NCBI GenBank assembly: GCA_023436585.1
Contig: JAEZIN010000016.1
Location: 60,698 to 124,697, forward strand
Length of the DNA stretch: 64,000 nucleotides
Reading direction: 5' to 3'
From: Bacillota bacterium
GTDB lineage: Bacteria > Bacillota > Clostridia > Christensenellales > Aristaeellaceae
Shown in pieces: positions 1-8,043 of this stretch. A program made the position numbers and the translations under genes. The notes below the pieces were generated by a model, which worked only from the letters and a program-made list of their open reading frames with translations, was not told the origin of the DNA and searched no databases. Position 1 is the first letter of the stretch, and every line of letters starts with the position of its first letter.

Positions 1-19
1 AAATCAAATATCCACCATA

Positions 20-273
20 AATGCCAGAACGGAGACAAGCGTTTCCCATTCCTGCTTCAAGAGAGCCGGCGTCAGGTGCAAGCCGGCAGCAGCGGGTTTC
101 GCGCATCACTCCCGAGCAGCCGGGCTGAACAGGGTATTTCCCTCAATAGGTCCGGACGGTGCCGCGTGATAGGCTAGGGCTTGTTGGAGCCGAAGCATAG
201 GGGAGAGGTGTACCATTTCCCCCAAGTGGAGTCATTCGGCCTACAAGCCCCGCATAAAAGTGCGGGGTTTTTT
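20..273 (+). promoter_or_regulatory. T-box leader (probably tRNA-Ile responsive)
   Basis: The leader shows T-box landmarks in order. An AGAGAG bulge at 60-65 is followed by a stem CCGGC/GCCGG enclosing AGGTGCAA. A specifier region reads GC-ATC-AC with the candidate codon ATC at 105-107. A GAGCAGCCGGGCTGAA segment follows, then a short stem AGGG/CCCT, and a degenerate T-box GGACGGTGCCGCG at 153-165. An intrinsic terminator at 248-273 sits just before the first gene. GGGCTTGT (177-184) can pair with ACAAGCCC (243-250); that pairing excludes the terminator stem, so it is a plausible switch. The T after GG in the T-box would pair with discriminator A, which fits Ile, Val or Leu tRNA. The core deviates from the usual TGGNACCGCG, so codon assignment is less certain than the class. 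Confidence 0.78.
248..273 (+). terminator. T-box intrinsic terminator
   Basis: A 7-bp stem CCCCGCA/TGCGGGG with a 6-nt loop is followed by six T residues. It lies about 20 nt before the ribosome binding site of the regulator gene, so read-through would be needed for expression. Confidence 0.85.
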
Positions 274-304
274 GTATCCACCCAACAAAAAAGGAGGCGT
301 TCCC

Positions 305-874
305 ATGAATCAGATTGAGCTGATCGCCATGCGAATTAGGGACTTGAGGGAAATCAATTCCCTCACGGCGGAACAGGCGGCGCAAAAGGCCAACATCCCC
401 CTGGAGGAATATCTGGCCTACGAATCCGGCACGAGGGACTTTTCCTTCTCCCACCTGTTCAATATCGCGGAAGTGCTGCAGGTGGACATCTCCGATTTGC
501 TTACAGGGGAAAGCCCCAAGCTCAAAGGGTATGTGCTGGTAAGAAGCGGCAAGGGCCTGGCCTTTGACCGGCGGAAGCAGTACCACTACCAGCACCTGGC
601 GTACAACTTTGCACACAAGCTGGCCGAGCCGTTTGTAGTCACCGTGGAAAAGGATGAGCCCGGCACCGTCAAGCAGGCCCACAGCCACGATGGCCAGGAG
701 TTCGACTATGTGCTGGAAGGCGTGCTGCGCATCACCCTGGGCGGCAATGAGCTGATTCTGATGCCAGGCGATTCCATTTACTATGACAGTACGCTGCCCC
801 ATGCCATGTATGCCGAGGAAGGCGATTGCAGGTTCATCGCCGTGGTAGTAAAAGGGCCTGAAGGCGTAAAGTGA
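305..874 (+). CDS. XRE-family transcriptional regulator with C-terminal cupin sensor domain
   Basis: 189 aa. Residues about 8-65 form an XRE helix-turn-helix. Residues about 110-182 form a cupin_2 barrel with both cupin motifs; H126, H128, E132 and H166 are the expected metal ligands. Proteins of this layout sense small molecules through the cupin. The start is the ATG 8 nt after AAGGAGG; an upstream in-frame ATG lies inside the terminator hairpin and has no RBS. It is the first gene after the T-box and ends 12 nt before an acyl-CoA synthetase, so the two form one transcription unit. XRE-cupin/acyl-CoA ligase pairs recur in Clostridia; control of the ligase by this protein is inferred. The ligand is unknown. 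Confidence 0.88.
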   Translation: MNQIELIAMRIRDLREINSLTAEQAAQKANIPLEEYLAYESGTRDFSFSHLFNIAEVLQVDISDLLTGESPKLKGYVLVRSGKGLAFDRRKQYHYQHLAYNFAHKLAEPFVVTVEKDEPGTVKQAHSHDGQEFDYVLEGVLRITLGGNELILMPGDSIYYDSTLPHAMYAEEGDCRFIAVVVKGPEGVK

Positions 875-886
875 GGGAGGATACGT

Positions 887-2563
887 ATGCAGCCGCTGTA
901 TAAAAAATATGTCACCGTGCAGGGAGATTTCCTTTCCTACGAGGATTTCAATAAGAATTTCCGGCTTCACCGCCCCGACTCCTTCAACTTCGCCTATGAT
1001 GTGGTGGATGCGATGGCAGCGTCGGATCCTGACAGCCTGGCGCTTTTGTGGGTGAGCCCGGAAGGGGAAGTCCGCCGCTTCACCTTTGCCGATATGAAGC
1101 TGTTAAGCGACAAGGCCGCCAACTATTTTGCCTCCCTGGGCGTGAAAAAGGGCGACGCGGTGATGCTGGTGCTAAAGCGCCACCACGAGTTCTGGCCCAT
1201 CCTCATGGCGCTGCACAAGCTGGGCGCCGTGGGCGTGCCTGCCACCCATCTTTTAACCGAAAAGGATGTGGTGTACCGCTGCAACGCCGCGAAAATCACC
1301 ACCCTTGTCTGCACCGGCCACAACAGCAGCATCATGGATGCTGTGGAGGCCGCCAGGCCCAACTGCCCGACACTGAAAAATCTCGTGGCCGTTCGGGATG
1401 CCCGGGAAGGCTGGCTTTCCTACAGCGAGGGAATGCAGCAATCATCCCCCGTTTTTGAAAAGCCGCAGGGGGAAGCATACGCCCACAACGAAGAACCCCT
1501 TTTGCTATACTTCACCAGCGGAACCACCGGCATGCCCAAGATGGTGCTCCACGACCACTATTACCCCCTGGGCCATATCGTCACCGCCGTGTACTGGCAG
1601 CAGGTGCAGCCGGGCGGGCTTCATCTCACCGTGTCGGAGACCGGTTGGGCCAAGTCCGTCTGGGGCAAGCTGTACGGCCAATGGCTGGGCGGCTGCGCCG
1701 TGTTCACCTACGACATGGACAAGTTTGTGGCCCGGGAGCTTTTGCAGCTTATCAATGACCATGGCATCACCTCCTTCTGCGCGCCGCCCACCATGTACCG
1801 CTACATGCTGCAGGAGGATTTTAAAAAGTATGATCTGCATACCCTGCGCCACTGCTCCGTGGCCGGGGAACCTTTAAATCCCGACATGGCCGCGGAGTTT
1901 TTGAAGCGCACCGGCGTGGAGCTTCGGGAGGCCTTCGGGCAGACGGAGCTGGTAGTCACGCTGGCCACCTTCCCCTGGATGAAGGTCTGCCCAGGTTCCA
2001 TGGGCAAGCCCTCGCCCATGTTTGACGTGGACCTCATTGATGAAGATGGCAACCCCTGCCCGCCCGGCGTCAGCGGCGAGATCGTCGTCCGCACCCATCA
2101 CGGTGTGCCCATGGGCATGTTCCACGGCTATTATCTGGATGAGAAGCTCACCAATTCCGTCTGGAACAATGACGTCTACCATACCGGCGACACGGCCTGG
2201 CGGGATGAGTGGGGCTACTACTGGTATGTGGGCCGGGCGGATGATGTCATCAAATCCTCCGGCTACCGTATCGGGCCCTTTGAGGTGGAGAGCGCCCTAT
2301 TGGAGCATCCCGCCGTGCTGGAGACAGCCATCACCGCCGCGCCTGACGAGCTTCGCGGCCAGGTGGTCAAGGCCACCATCGTGCTAAAGCCTGGCTTTAC
2401 ACCTTCCGAGGAGTTGAAGCATGAGCTTCAGGAGCATGTGAAGAAGATCACCGCGCCTTACAAGTATCCGCGCATCATCGAGTTTGTGGATTCCTTGCCC
2501 AAAACCATCAGCGGCAAGATCCGCCGCACGGAGCTTCGGCAGCGGGACGCGGAGAAAAAGTAA
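887..2563 (+). CDS. AMP-forming acyl-CoA synthetase (ACSM-like, medium/branched-chain type)
   Basis: 558 aa, full length for the ANL superfamily. It activates a carboxylic acid with ATP to an acyl-adenylate and then the CoA thioester. The phosphate-binding motif TSGTTGMPK is at about 210-218, the hinge motif GRADDVIKSSGYRIGP at about 449-464, and the C-terminal PKTISGKIRR carries catalytic Lys544. The stretch SETGWAKSVW resembles medium-chain (ACSM) synthetases rather than phenylacetate-CoA ligases. GGAGG precedes the ATG. It is co-transcribed with the XRE-cupin gene under a T-box, which argues for a role in amino-acid supply: activating a branched-chain fatty acid for reductive carboxylation to a 2-oxo acid. 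Substrate is inferred from context only. Confidence 0.85.
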   Translation: MQPLYKKYVTVQGDFLSYEDFNKNFRLHRPDSFNFAYDVVDAMAASDPDSLALLWVSPEGEVRRFTFADMKLLSDKAANYFASLGVKKGDAVMLVLKRHHEFWPILMALHKLGAVGVPATHLLTEKDVVYRCNAAKITTLVCTGHNSSIMDAVEAARPNCPTLKNLVAVRDAREGWLSYSEGMQQSSPVFEKPQGEAYAHNEEPLLLYFTSGTTGMPKMVLHDHYYPLGHIVTAVYWQQVQPGGLHLTVSETGWAKSVWGKLYGQWLGGCAVFTYDMDKFVARELLQLINDHGITSFCAPPTMYRYMLQEDFKKYDLHTLRHCSVAGEPLNPDMAAEFLKRTGVELREAFGQTELVVTLATFPWMKVCPGSMGKPSPMFDVDLIDEDGNPCPPGVSGEIVVRTHHGVPMGMFHGYYLDEKLTNSVWNNDVYHTGDTAWRDEWGYYWYVGRADDVIKSSGYRIGPFEVESALLEHPAVLETAITAAPDELRGQVVKATIVLKPGFTPSEELKHELQEHVKKITAPYKYPRIIEFVDSLPKTISGKIRRTELRQRDAEKK

Positions 2564-2576
2564 CGAAGGGAAACCT

Positions 2577-2716
2577 GGGGCTGTCTCAAATGCTGTATAA
2601 TTGCATCAGGCTTCCGAAGGTTTCCAAAGGGCGATCGGAAAGCCCTTTGGTCGCATCCGCAGATGCGAATCCTTCATCCTGAATAGCAATGTACAAGCAT
2701 TCACAATGACAGCCCC
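2577..2716 (+). mobile_element. Structured dispersed repeat, copy 1, with terminal inverted repeats
   Basis: GGGGCTGTC (2577-2585) and its complement GACAGCCCC (2708-2716) bound a 140-bp element. The core from about 2613 holds hairpin 1, CCAAAGGG/CCCTTTGG with loop CGATCGGAAAG, and hairpin 2, TCGCATC/GATGCGA with loop CGCA. No reading frame of note is present. It lies 13 bp after the acyl-CoA synthetase stop codon. Confidence 0.75.
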
Positions 2717-2753
2717 TTATCTATCAAATGCTTACTTCATATGGATGATGGTA

Positions 2754-3290
2754 TCATCCGGCAAGGCATTCATACCGAAGCTGCACCAGGCCGGAAGGAA
2801 AGGTTTCTGTTGAAACGAGTTTGAGCTTTGTTTCCGGCTGTCCCTCTTGAAATAGCCTGATGCCGCCGCCCAGCAGCACCGGTATCACGGAGATGACCAT
2901 TTCTTCTATCAGATTTTGTGTAAGCAGGGCGTGGACCGTTTCCGCCCCGCCGTCAATAAAGATATGCCCATTCTCTTCCCGCTTGGCCTTTCTAATCAGA
3001 TCATCCAGATTGCCGGAATAAAAGGTGACATTCCCATCGCTGCCCGTCTTTTTTCTTGAAAGAATAAAGTTTGCTTTATCCCTGTGGAGATAATCACCGT
3101 CCAGGGATAATATCTTGTCGTATGTCTTTCGCCCCATGATGACGGTGCCCACATCCTTGATAAAAGCGGAATATCCATAATCCTCTCCCGGTGCGTCCAC
3201 CATGGACAGCCAGGCGATGTCTCCGTCCTCCCTGGCGATATAGCCATCCAGGCTCATGGCGATATACAGGATCACTTTGTGATGCGTCAT
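2754..3290 (-). CDS. Dihydrofolate reductase / RibD C-terminal family protein
   Basis: 178 aa. The N-terminus (VILYIAMSLDGYIAREDG) and the internal VIMGRKTYDKIL and HIFIDGGAETVHALL segments are characteristic of the RibD C-terminal/DHFR-like fold, which binds NADPH. Stand-alone members of this family have varied or unknown substrates; it is not a canonical FolA and there is no riboflavin operon nearby. The start was taken at the ATG preceded by GGGAGG; an ATG eight codons upstream has no RBS. It is transcribed divergently from the neighbouring GNAT gene and ends 37 bp from repeat copy 1. Confidence 0.82.
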   Translation of the reverse strand: MTHHKVILYIAMSLDGYIAREDGDIAWLSMVDAPGEDYGYSAFIKDVGTVIMGRKTYDKILSLDGDYLHRDKANFILSRKKTGSDGNVTFYSGNLDDLIRKAKREENGHIFIDGGAETVHALLTQNLIEEMVISVIPVLLGGGIRLFQEGQPETKLKLVSTETFPSGLVQLRYECLAG

Positions 3291-3350
3291 AGCAGCCTCC
3301 CTGTTTTGATACATAGAATATACGCATGTTTTTTATCCTTGAACCGCATA

Positions 3351-3379
3351 TTGCGCTTCTCGCCTTTCATGGATACAAT
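3351..3379 (+). promoter_or_regulatory. Sigma-A promoter for the first GNAT gene
   Basis: TTGCGC, 17-bp spacer, TACAAT. The predicted start of transcription lies upstream of the ATG at 3414 but downstream of earlier in-frame ATG codons, which supports the shorter protein. Confidence 0.55.
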
Positions 3380-3413
3380 AGAAAAGATAGATTCAATAAG
3401 AGCTGGTGATTAC

Positions 3414-4187
3414 ATGATTACTGAAGAAACATTCGGCAGAATAATGGAGGCCGCCGGCACGTACAGGTACTCCTCCCTGCAATATGCTGATTTTGAAGAT
3501 TGCCGCGGCGCGGATGTGGATCAGGATGGAGACGGAGTCATCCTCCTGTGCGACCACGGCCAGTCACCGGCCTTTCTTTATTTTGCGGCGAATGACTTCC
3601 ATAAAGTCATTGAAAAGATTGAAAAAATCCGGGAACCGCTGCGCATCAATTTTGTGCCCCATGCATATGCGCAAAAGCTTTTCGATATTGGGTTTGAGGT
3701 ATGGGGCGAGTATATCGATTATGTCCATAAAGACCTCAAAGCATCTGCCATCGGCCCGCACAGCCATGAAGGGATGGAGTTCCTACGTGGGGATGAATAC
3801 GGCGCCGCATCACTTGTGTCCCAAACGGTCAAAGGCCAGTCCAGGGGCTTCGGCGGCGAGACGGCAGCGTGGTTCGCCGAATGGATCGCCGAAAACGACG
3901 TCCTGGTTGTGCGGGAGAAAGGGGAAATAGCGGGCTATTGCTGTGTTTCCATCTATCGTGGCGGCACTACGCTGTGGATCAGGGAAATCGCCGTGTCTCC
4001 CGCATTTCAGGGGAAGGGGTACGGGCAGAAGCTGATAGAGCAGGCAATAAGCTATGGAATACAAAAAGGCGCGGCAAAAGGCTTTCTTGCGGTGGATACC
4101 ATGAACCGCAGCGCCATTCACATCTATGAAAAATATGGCTTTCTAAGTCGGGGCGGCGAGGGCGAACTGCAAATGATCAGACGCTGA
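3414..4187 (+). CDS. GNAT-family N-acetyltransferase (two-domain)
   Basis: 257 aa. The C-terminal half is a GNAT fold: REIAVSPAFQGKGYGQKLIE is the acetyl-CoA-binding V/I-x-P-x-x-Q-G-x-G-x-G motif, followed by AIHIYEKYGF typical of the last strand and helix. The N-terminal about 130 residues are an extra region found in some GNATs and carry no motif I recognise. Expected reaction: acetyl transfer from acetyl-CoA to an amine; substrate unknown. The start was placed at the ATG after the promoter-like sequence; its Shine-Dalgarno (GGTG) is weak, so the N-terminus is uncertain. A second GNAT gene follows after 46 bp. Confidence 0.82.
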   Translation: MITEETFGRIMEAAGTYRYSSLQYADFEDCRGADVDQDGDGVILLCDHGQSPAFLYFAANDFHKVIEKIEKIREPLRINFVPHAYAQKLFDIGFEVWGEYIDYVHKDLKASAIGPHSHEGMEFLRGDEYGAASLVSQTVKGQSRGFGGETAAWFAEWIAENDVLVVREKGEIAGYCCVSIYRGGTTLWIREIAVSPAFQGKGYGQKLIEQAISYGIQKGAAKGFLAVDTMNRSAIHIYEKYGFLSRGGEGELQMIRR

Positions 4188-4233
4188 ATCTGATTCCAAT
4201 CTATACTTTTGAAAATAAAGGGGGCTGTGCATC

Positions 4234-4782
4234 ATGGCCATGTATTACGATGAGTTTGAGGTCAAGGGAAGAAAGGTAGTGCTGCGCAGTCCCGGACCGG
4301 AGGATGCGCAAAGCATGATCGACCTGGTGAACGCCCTGGATACAGAAACGGTGTATCTGGCCCGGGAGCCTGGCGAGTTTGAAATGACACTGGAAAAGGA
4401 ACAGGAGTTTCTTTCCGCACAGAAAACATCGGACAGTTCGCTTTTTTTGGTATGCCTGGTGGATGGCACGATTGCGGGCTCCTGCCAGGCCTCCTGCCCC
4501 GCCCGCCGGCGCTTCCGCCACAAGGCCACGGTTGGCATCGCGCTGCTTCAAAGCGTGTGCGGCCTTGGCATTGGCCGGAAAATGATGAACGCGCTGATTG
4601 CCTGGGCCAGGGAACGCGGCCTTTCGCATCTCGAGCTGGAGGTGGACACCGGCAATCTCCCAGCGCTTAAGTTGTACATGAGCCTTGGCTTTCTGGTGGG
4701 CGGAACGAATTATCATGCCAGGCGGCTGGCCGACGGAACCTACCGGGATGATTATTACATGTACCTTCCGCTGGACCAATGA
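4234..4782 (+). CDS. GNAT-family N-acetyltransferase
   Basis: 182 aa single-domain GNAT. KATVGIALLQSVCGLGIGRK is the acetyl-CoA loop (Q-x-x-x-G-x-G-x-G-like) and GNLPALKLYMSLGF the C-terminal motif; the ending with a tyrosine-rich YRDDYYMYLPL resembles RimJ/RimL-like or uncharacterised YhhY-type acetyltransferases. Substrate unknown. An AAGGGGG box precedes the ATG. It follows another GNAT gene in the same direction and is closed by an intrinsic terminator about 50 bp downstream, so the two probably form a small operon. Confidence 0.85.
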   Translation: MAMYYDEFEVKGRKVVLRSPGPEDAQSMIDLVNALDTETVYLAREPGEFEMTLEKEQEFLSAQKTSDSSLFLVCLVDGTIAGSCQASCPARRRFRHKATVGIALLQSVCGLGIGRKMMNALIAWARERGLSHLELEVDTGNLPALKLYMSLGFLVGGTNYHARRLADGTYRDDYYMYLPLDQ

Positions 4783-4830
4783 CCCATCTTTGCGGGATCA
4801 TGCCCTGTAGAAACAATAAAACGATCGGCA

Positions 4831-4863
4831 CACGGCGGGGGATTGCTCCCGCCGTGCGTTTTT
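4831..4863 (+). terminator. Intrinsic terminator after the GNAT pair
   Basis: Perfect 9-bp stem CACGGCGGG/CCCGCCGTG with an 8-nt loop, followed by CGTTTTT. Confidence 0.85.
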
Positions 4864-4915
4864 ATGCGCTTCCCATTCCCGCCCGCCATTTTGCAACCGG
4901 CCATCATGCTTCATA

Positions 4916-4944
4916 TTGTGCTGTTTGTCGTCGCGTGGTATGAT
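4916..4944 (+). promoter_or_regulatory. Sigma-A promoter for the lipase-like gene
   Basis: TTGTGC, 17-bp spacer, TATGAT, about 40 bp before the chosen start codon. Confidence 0.6.
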
Positions 4945-4982
4945 AAGCGCAATGGTTTTCCATGTGGGAAGGAAGGCGGCTC

Positions 4983-6602
4983 ATGGCACAGGAACGGTCC
5001 ATTCCACGCTTGAGCGCCCCTGTCAGGGGGCGGCTGACCTATGCGGATTTAAGCCGTACAGCGGCTTTTTTTCTGCCCTGGGAGCAGGACCCCTGGGGCA
5101 GGCTGCGGCCTCCCTTTTCCCAGGAGCTGATGCGCCTGTCGCTGGAGCTATCCTCCACCGCGCAGGATTTGCGCATCAGCGACTGGATGCGGGCCGGCTG
5201 GACCGACTTTAATTTTCAGGTGGATAATAAGCTCCTGGGCGGCGGCGTATCCCCGGCGCCGGTGAGCGAGGCGCGCCAATTTCTGTACAACAGGTGGGCG
5301 GCATACAGGGCCAGGGCGAACCTGCGGCAGTTGAACCCCGTTTCACAGGTGTTTTCCGCCATCCGCCAGCGGGAGCAAAGCGATACCGGCAAAGCCGTGA
5401 TGATGATCAAGGCCGCCCAGGATGGCTGCTATGTGGTGGCCATCGGCTTTCGCAGCACCGGCAGCCGCTTTTACGATTGGTTTTCCAACTTTCGCTTTGC
5501 CAGTGAAAACGGCATGAATCAGGGCTTTTTGCAATTGGCCCGGCAGTTTGACGGGAACGCGGAACGGGTTATGTTTCCCGAAACAGCCAGAGCCCTGGGC
5601 ATGAGCGGCCTGTCGCTGGCCCATATTCTTCAGGAAGCCCGGCATCACAACAGCCGCTTCAAGCTGTGGCTTACCGGCCACAGCCAGGGTGCCGCGGTGA
5701 TGCAGGTGCTGACCTATCTGATGATTCAGGAAAGTGGCGTTCTGCCCGAAAACATCGTCGGCTACGGGTTCGCGTCCCCCACGGTGCTGATGGGCAAGGC
5801 GCTGCAGGATCCCGCGGCGTACCCTTTGTACCATGTGCTCAACGGCGACGACTACGTCCCAAGGGCCGGCGCGCAGATGCATCTTGGCGTATGCCTGTAT
5901 TATCCCGCCGGGGAGGAGCTGCGCAGGGCTGCCTACGGCTGGCGGGAAACGCCGGAAGCCCAAAAGGCCCGGGACGCGGTGAAAGCGCTGACCAGGCCCA
6001 TGGTGGATATGCCCACCCTCATCGAATATGGCATGGCCTATCTTCAAACACTGGCCGGGATGCCCATGGCGGATATGCTTTGCGCGCTGAACCTGATGCG
6101 CTTTCGCATCCTGCCCATCAAGCAGGTGCTGACCATGGCCGGCACCAGCCAGCAGAGCCTTTTGCAGTCCGTGCGCCGCAGGGTGGAAAAGGCGTATCGT
6201 ACGCTTACCGGGCATGAACTAAAACAGGCCCGTTTGGATGATTTGCAGTCTGAATTCCAGGCGGCCATGGCGAAGGTGGGCCCTTCCGAATTTACCCGCG
6301 CCATCGGTGAAATGCTCTACTGGCCCCATGTGCTGAAAAACAATCCGGGCAAGAGCCATTCAGCCTATCAATACATCGTGCTCCGTGGTGTTTCCGCGCT
6401 GCATCCCGCCATCTGGCAGAGCGGCTCGCCCCCCAGGCGGCTGTGGCTTTCGCTGCCCGAGGATGCGGCTGCCACGTCTTATATGCAGGAAGCGCTTCCT
6501 CTGGGTGCCCTCCTCAACCGCCGCAGGCTGCCCGCAGCCCGCAGGCCCATGCCACGGCGCCATCAGGCATATTCGGGGCTGCGCAGGGCGGGGCACTTCT
6601 AA
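4983..6602 (+). CDS. Class 3 lipase-like alpha/beta hydrolase
   Basis: 539 aa. GFRSTGSRFYDWFSNF and GMNQGFLQLA match the oxyanion/lid region of Lipase_3 proteins (RGT..DW..N ... H.GF). LTGHSQG holds the nucleophile Ser234; NGDDYVPR supplies a candidate Asp (289 or 290) and MHLG a candidate His300, so the triad is complete. No signal peptide or membrane segment is visible, so a cytoplasmic acyl-ester hydrolase is likely; the substrate is unknown. The roughly 200-residue C-terminal part is not assignable. Start: GGAAGGCGG before ATG; an ATG 21 nt upstream lacks an RBS. It sits directly before the phospholipid gene plsX, which may hint at a lipid role. Confidence 0.72.
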   Translation: MAQERSIPRLSAPVRGRLTYADLSRTAAFFLPWEQDPWGRLRPPFSQELMRLSLELSSTAQDLRISDWMRAGWTDFNFQVDNKLLGGGVSPAPVSEARQFLYNRWAAYRARANLRQLNPVSQVFSAIRQREQSDTGKAVMMIKAAQDGCYVVAIGFRSTGSRFYDWFSNFRFASENGMNQGFLQLARQFDGNAERVMFPETARALGMSGLSLAHILQEARHHNSRFKLWLTGHSQGAAVMQVLTYLMIQESGVLPENIVGYGFASPTVLMGKALQDPAAYPLYHVLNGDDYVPRAGAQMHLGVCLYYPAGEELRRAAYGWRETPEAQKARDAVKALTRPMVDMPTLIEYGMAYLQTLAGMPMADMLCALNLMRFRILPIKQVLTMAGTSQQSLLQSVRRRVEKAYRTLTGHELKQARLDDLQSEFQAAMAKVGPSEFTRAIGEMLYWPHVLKNNPGKSHSAYQYIVLRGVSALHPAIWQSGSPPRRLWLSLPEDAAATSYMQEALPLGALLNRRRLPAARRPMPRRHQAYSGLRRAGHF

Positions 6603-6604
6603 TC

Positions 6605-6634
6605 TTGCATTGATTGCATCTTGTGTGCTACAAT
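6605..6634 (+). promoter_or_regulatory. Sigma-A promoter for plsX-acpP
   Basis: TTGCAT, 18-bp spacer, TACAAT, located immediately after the lipase-like gene stop codon and about 43 bp before the plsX ATG. Confidence 0.55.
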
Positions 6635-6677
6635 CATCCTGATCCATTATGGCCAAACGAAAGCAGGGCGAAGGCGC

Positions 6678-7682
6678 ATGCGTATTTTTGTGGATGCCAT
6701 GGGCGGCGATTATGCCCCCAAATCGGCTGTGGAGGGGACGGCGGAAGCGCTTCATGCCATGCCAGACCTTCATGTGACGCTGGCAGGGGTTAAGGAAGCC
6801 ATGGCCCCGTATCTGGATAAGCTGAATAATGTGGCAAGCCGTGTCAAGATCGTCGAAACCCCGGAGGTTATATCCAACCATGATTCTCCCGTCATGGCCA
6901 TCCGCCAGAAGAAGGGCTCCGGCATCGTCATGGGCATGCTGGCCGTGAAGGAAGGGGAAGCTGACGGCTTTGTATCCGCCGGCTCCACCGGTGCCGTGCT
7001 GGCGGGCGGCATGTTCCGCCTGGGCCGCATCCCCGGCATCGAAAGGCCGGCTCTTGCGCCTTTGCTGCCCAACGGCAAAGGCTATTTCCTGCTCATCGAC
7101 TGCGGCGCCAATGTGGACTGCCAGCCGGAATGGCTGGATCAGTTTGGCTTGATGGGCTCCATCTACATGCATCAGGTGATGGGGATTGAAGACCCCAGGG
7201 TAGGGCTTGTGAACATCGGCGCGGAAGCGGAAAAGGGCAACGCGCTGGTGAAAGCCACCTACCCCGTGATGGAAAGAGCCGCCTACAACTTTATCGGCAA
7301 TGTGGAAGCCAGGGATATCACCAGCGACCAGGCGGACGTGATGGTGTGCGACGGCTTTTCCGGCAACCTGATATTGAAGTTTATGGAGGGCGTGGCCGGC
7401 ACGCTGATGCGCATTATCAAAAAGGAACTGCTGGCCGATCTGCGCGGCAAGATTGGCGGCATGATTTCCAAGCCCGCCTTCCGCAGGGTGGCCAAGCTCA
7501 TGGATTATTCCGAAGTGGGCGGCGCGCCGCTATTGGGCGTGCAGGGCGTGGTGGTAAAAGCCCACGGCTCCAGCAACGGCCATGCCATGGCCTGCGCCAT
7601 CCGCCAGGCATCCCTCATGGCCAAGGGCAATGTGGTGGGCCTCATCGACAAGCAGATTCAGGCAAGCATCCCGCAAGCTTGA
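6678..7682 (+). CDS. plsX: Phosphate acyltransferase PlsX
   Basis: 334 aa, normal length. It converts acyl-ACP and phosphate to acyl-phosphate, the acyl donor for PlsY in phosphatidic acid synthesis, and acts at the inner face of the membrane. The N-terminal MRIFVDAMGGDYAP and the central SAGSTGAVLAGG and VSNHDSPVMAIRQKKGS-like segments are family hallmarks. The ATG chosen begins exactly at the conserved MxIxVDAMGGD; longer in-frame starts precede the promoter. The acpP gene follows after 59 bp, the standard plsX-acpP-rnc-smc-ftsY order of Firmicutes. No FapR operator was seen upstream. Confidence 0.96.
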   Translation: MRIFVDAMGGDYAPKSAVEGTAEALHAMPDLHVTLAGVKEAMAPYLDKLNNVASRVKIVETPEVISNHDSPVMAIRQKKGSGIVMGMLAVKEGEADGFVSAGSTGAVLAGGMFRLGRIPGIERPALAPLLPNGKGYFLLIDCGANVDCQPEWLDQFGLMGSIYMHQVMGIEDPRVGLVNIGAEAEKGNALVKATYPVMERAAYNFIGNVEARDITSDQADVMVCDGFSGNLILKFMEGVAGTLMRIIKKELLADLRGKIGGMISKPAFRRVAKLMDYSEVGGAPLLGVQGVVVKAHGSSNGHAMACAIRQASLMAKGNVVGLIDKQIQASIPQA

Positions 7683-7741
7683 TTTATACAGCACTTATCT
7701 GAACGGGCAGAGTATTTCCATGAAAAATAGGAGGAACGGAT

Positions 7742-7972
7742 ATGGTATTTGAAACGGTAGCCCCCATGATCGCCAAGCAACTTCGGGTGGATGCGTCCAA
7801 GGTGACCCGCGACGCCAAGCTGGTGGAAGACCTCAAGGCTGACAGCGCCAACATTATGGTGATGATTATGGATTTGGAAGACAAATTCGGCATCATGGTG
7901 GAGGATGAGGTCATCGTACGGCTCAAAACCGTGGGCGATGTGGTGGATTACATCGAAGCTCATCAGAACTAA
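7742..7972 (+). CDS. acpP: Acyl carrier protein
   Basis: 76 aa, acidic helical protein. The Ser in LKADSANIMVM is the expected attachment site for 4'-phosphopantetheine (family motif DSL/DSx). It carries growing acyl chains in fatty acid synthesis and feeds PlsX encoded upstream. The sequence after the Ser (SANIMVMIMDLED) departs from the common SLDxVELVMxLE, so it could be a second ACP rather than the main one, though plsX-acpP-rnc context favours AcpP. AGGAACGGAT precedes the ATG. An intrinsic terminator lies between this gene and rnc. Confidence 0.9.
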   Translation: MVFETVAPMIAKQLRVDASKVTRDAKLVEDLKADSANIMVMIMDLEDKFGIMVEDEVIVRLKTVGDVVDYIEAHQN

Positions 7973-7994
7973 GCCGCTTTGCAGGAGAGTATCC

Positions 7995-8024
7995 GGCGTT
8001 GCCGATTGTTCGGCAGCGCCTTTT
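7995..8024 (+). terminator. Intrinsic terminator between acpP and rnc
   Basis: 11-bp stem GGCGTTGCCGA/TCGGCAGCGCC (one G-T pair), 4-nt loop, then TTTT. The short T tract suggests partial termination that lowers rnc-smc-ftsY expression relative to acpP. Confidence 0.75.
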
Positions 8025-8043
8025 CATGATAGGAGGAGTTTAT

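Noticed and set aside
143..970. Minus-strand frame over the T-box, regulator and acyl-CoA synthetase start
   Set aside because: Covers the leader and two well-supported genes; no RBS or family features.
5343..7172. Two long minus-strand frames opposite the lipase-like gene and plsX
   Set aside because: Antisense shadows rich in His and Gly; the plus-strand genes have RBS, promoters and motifs.
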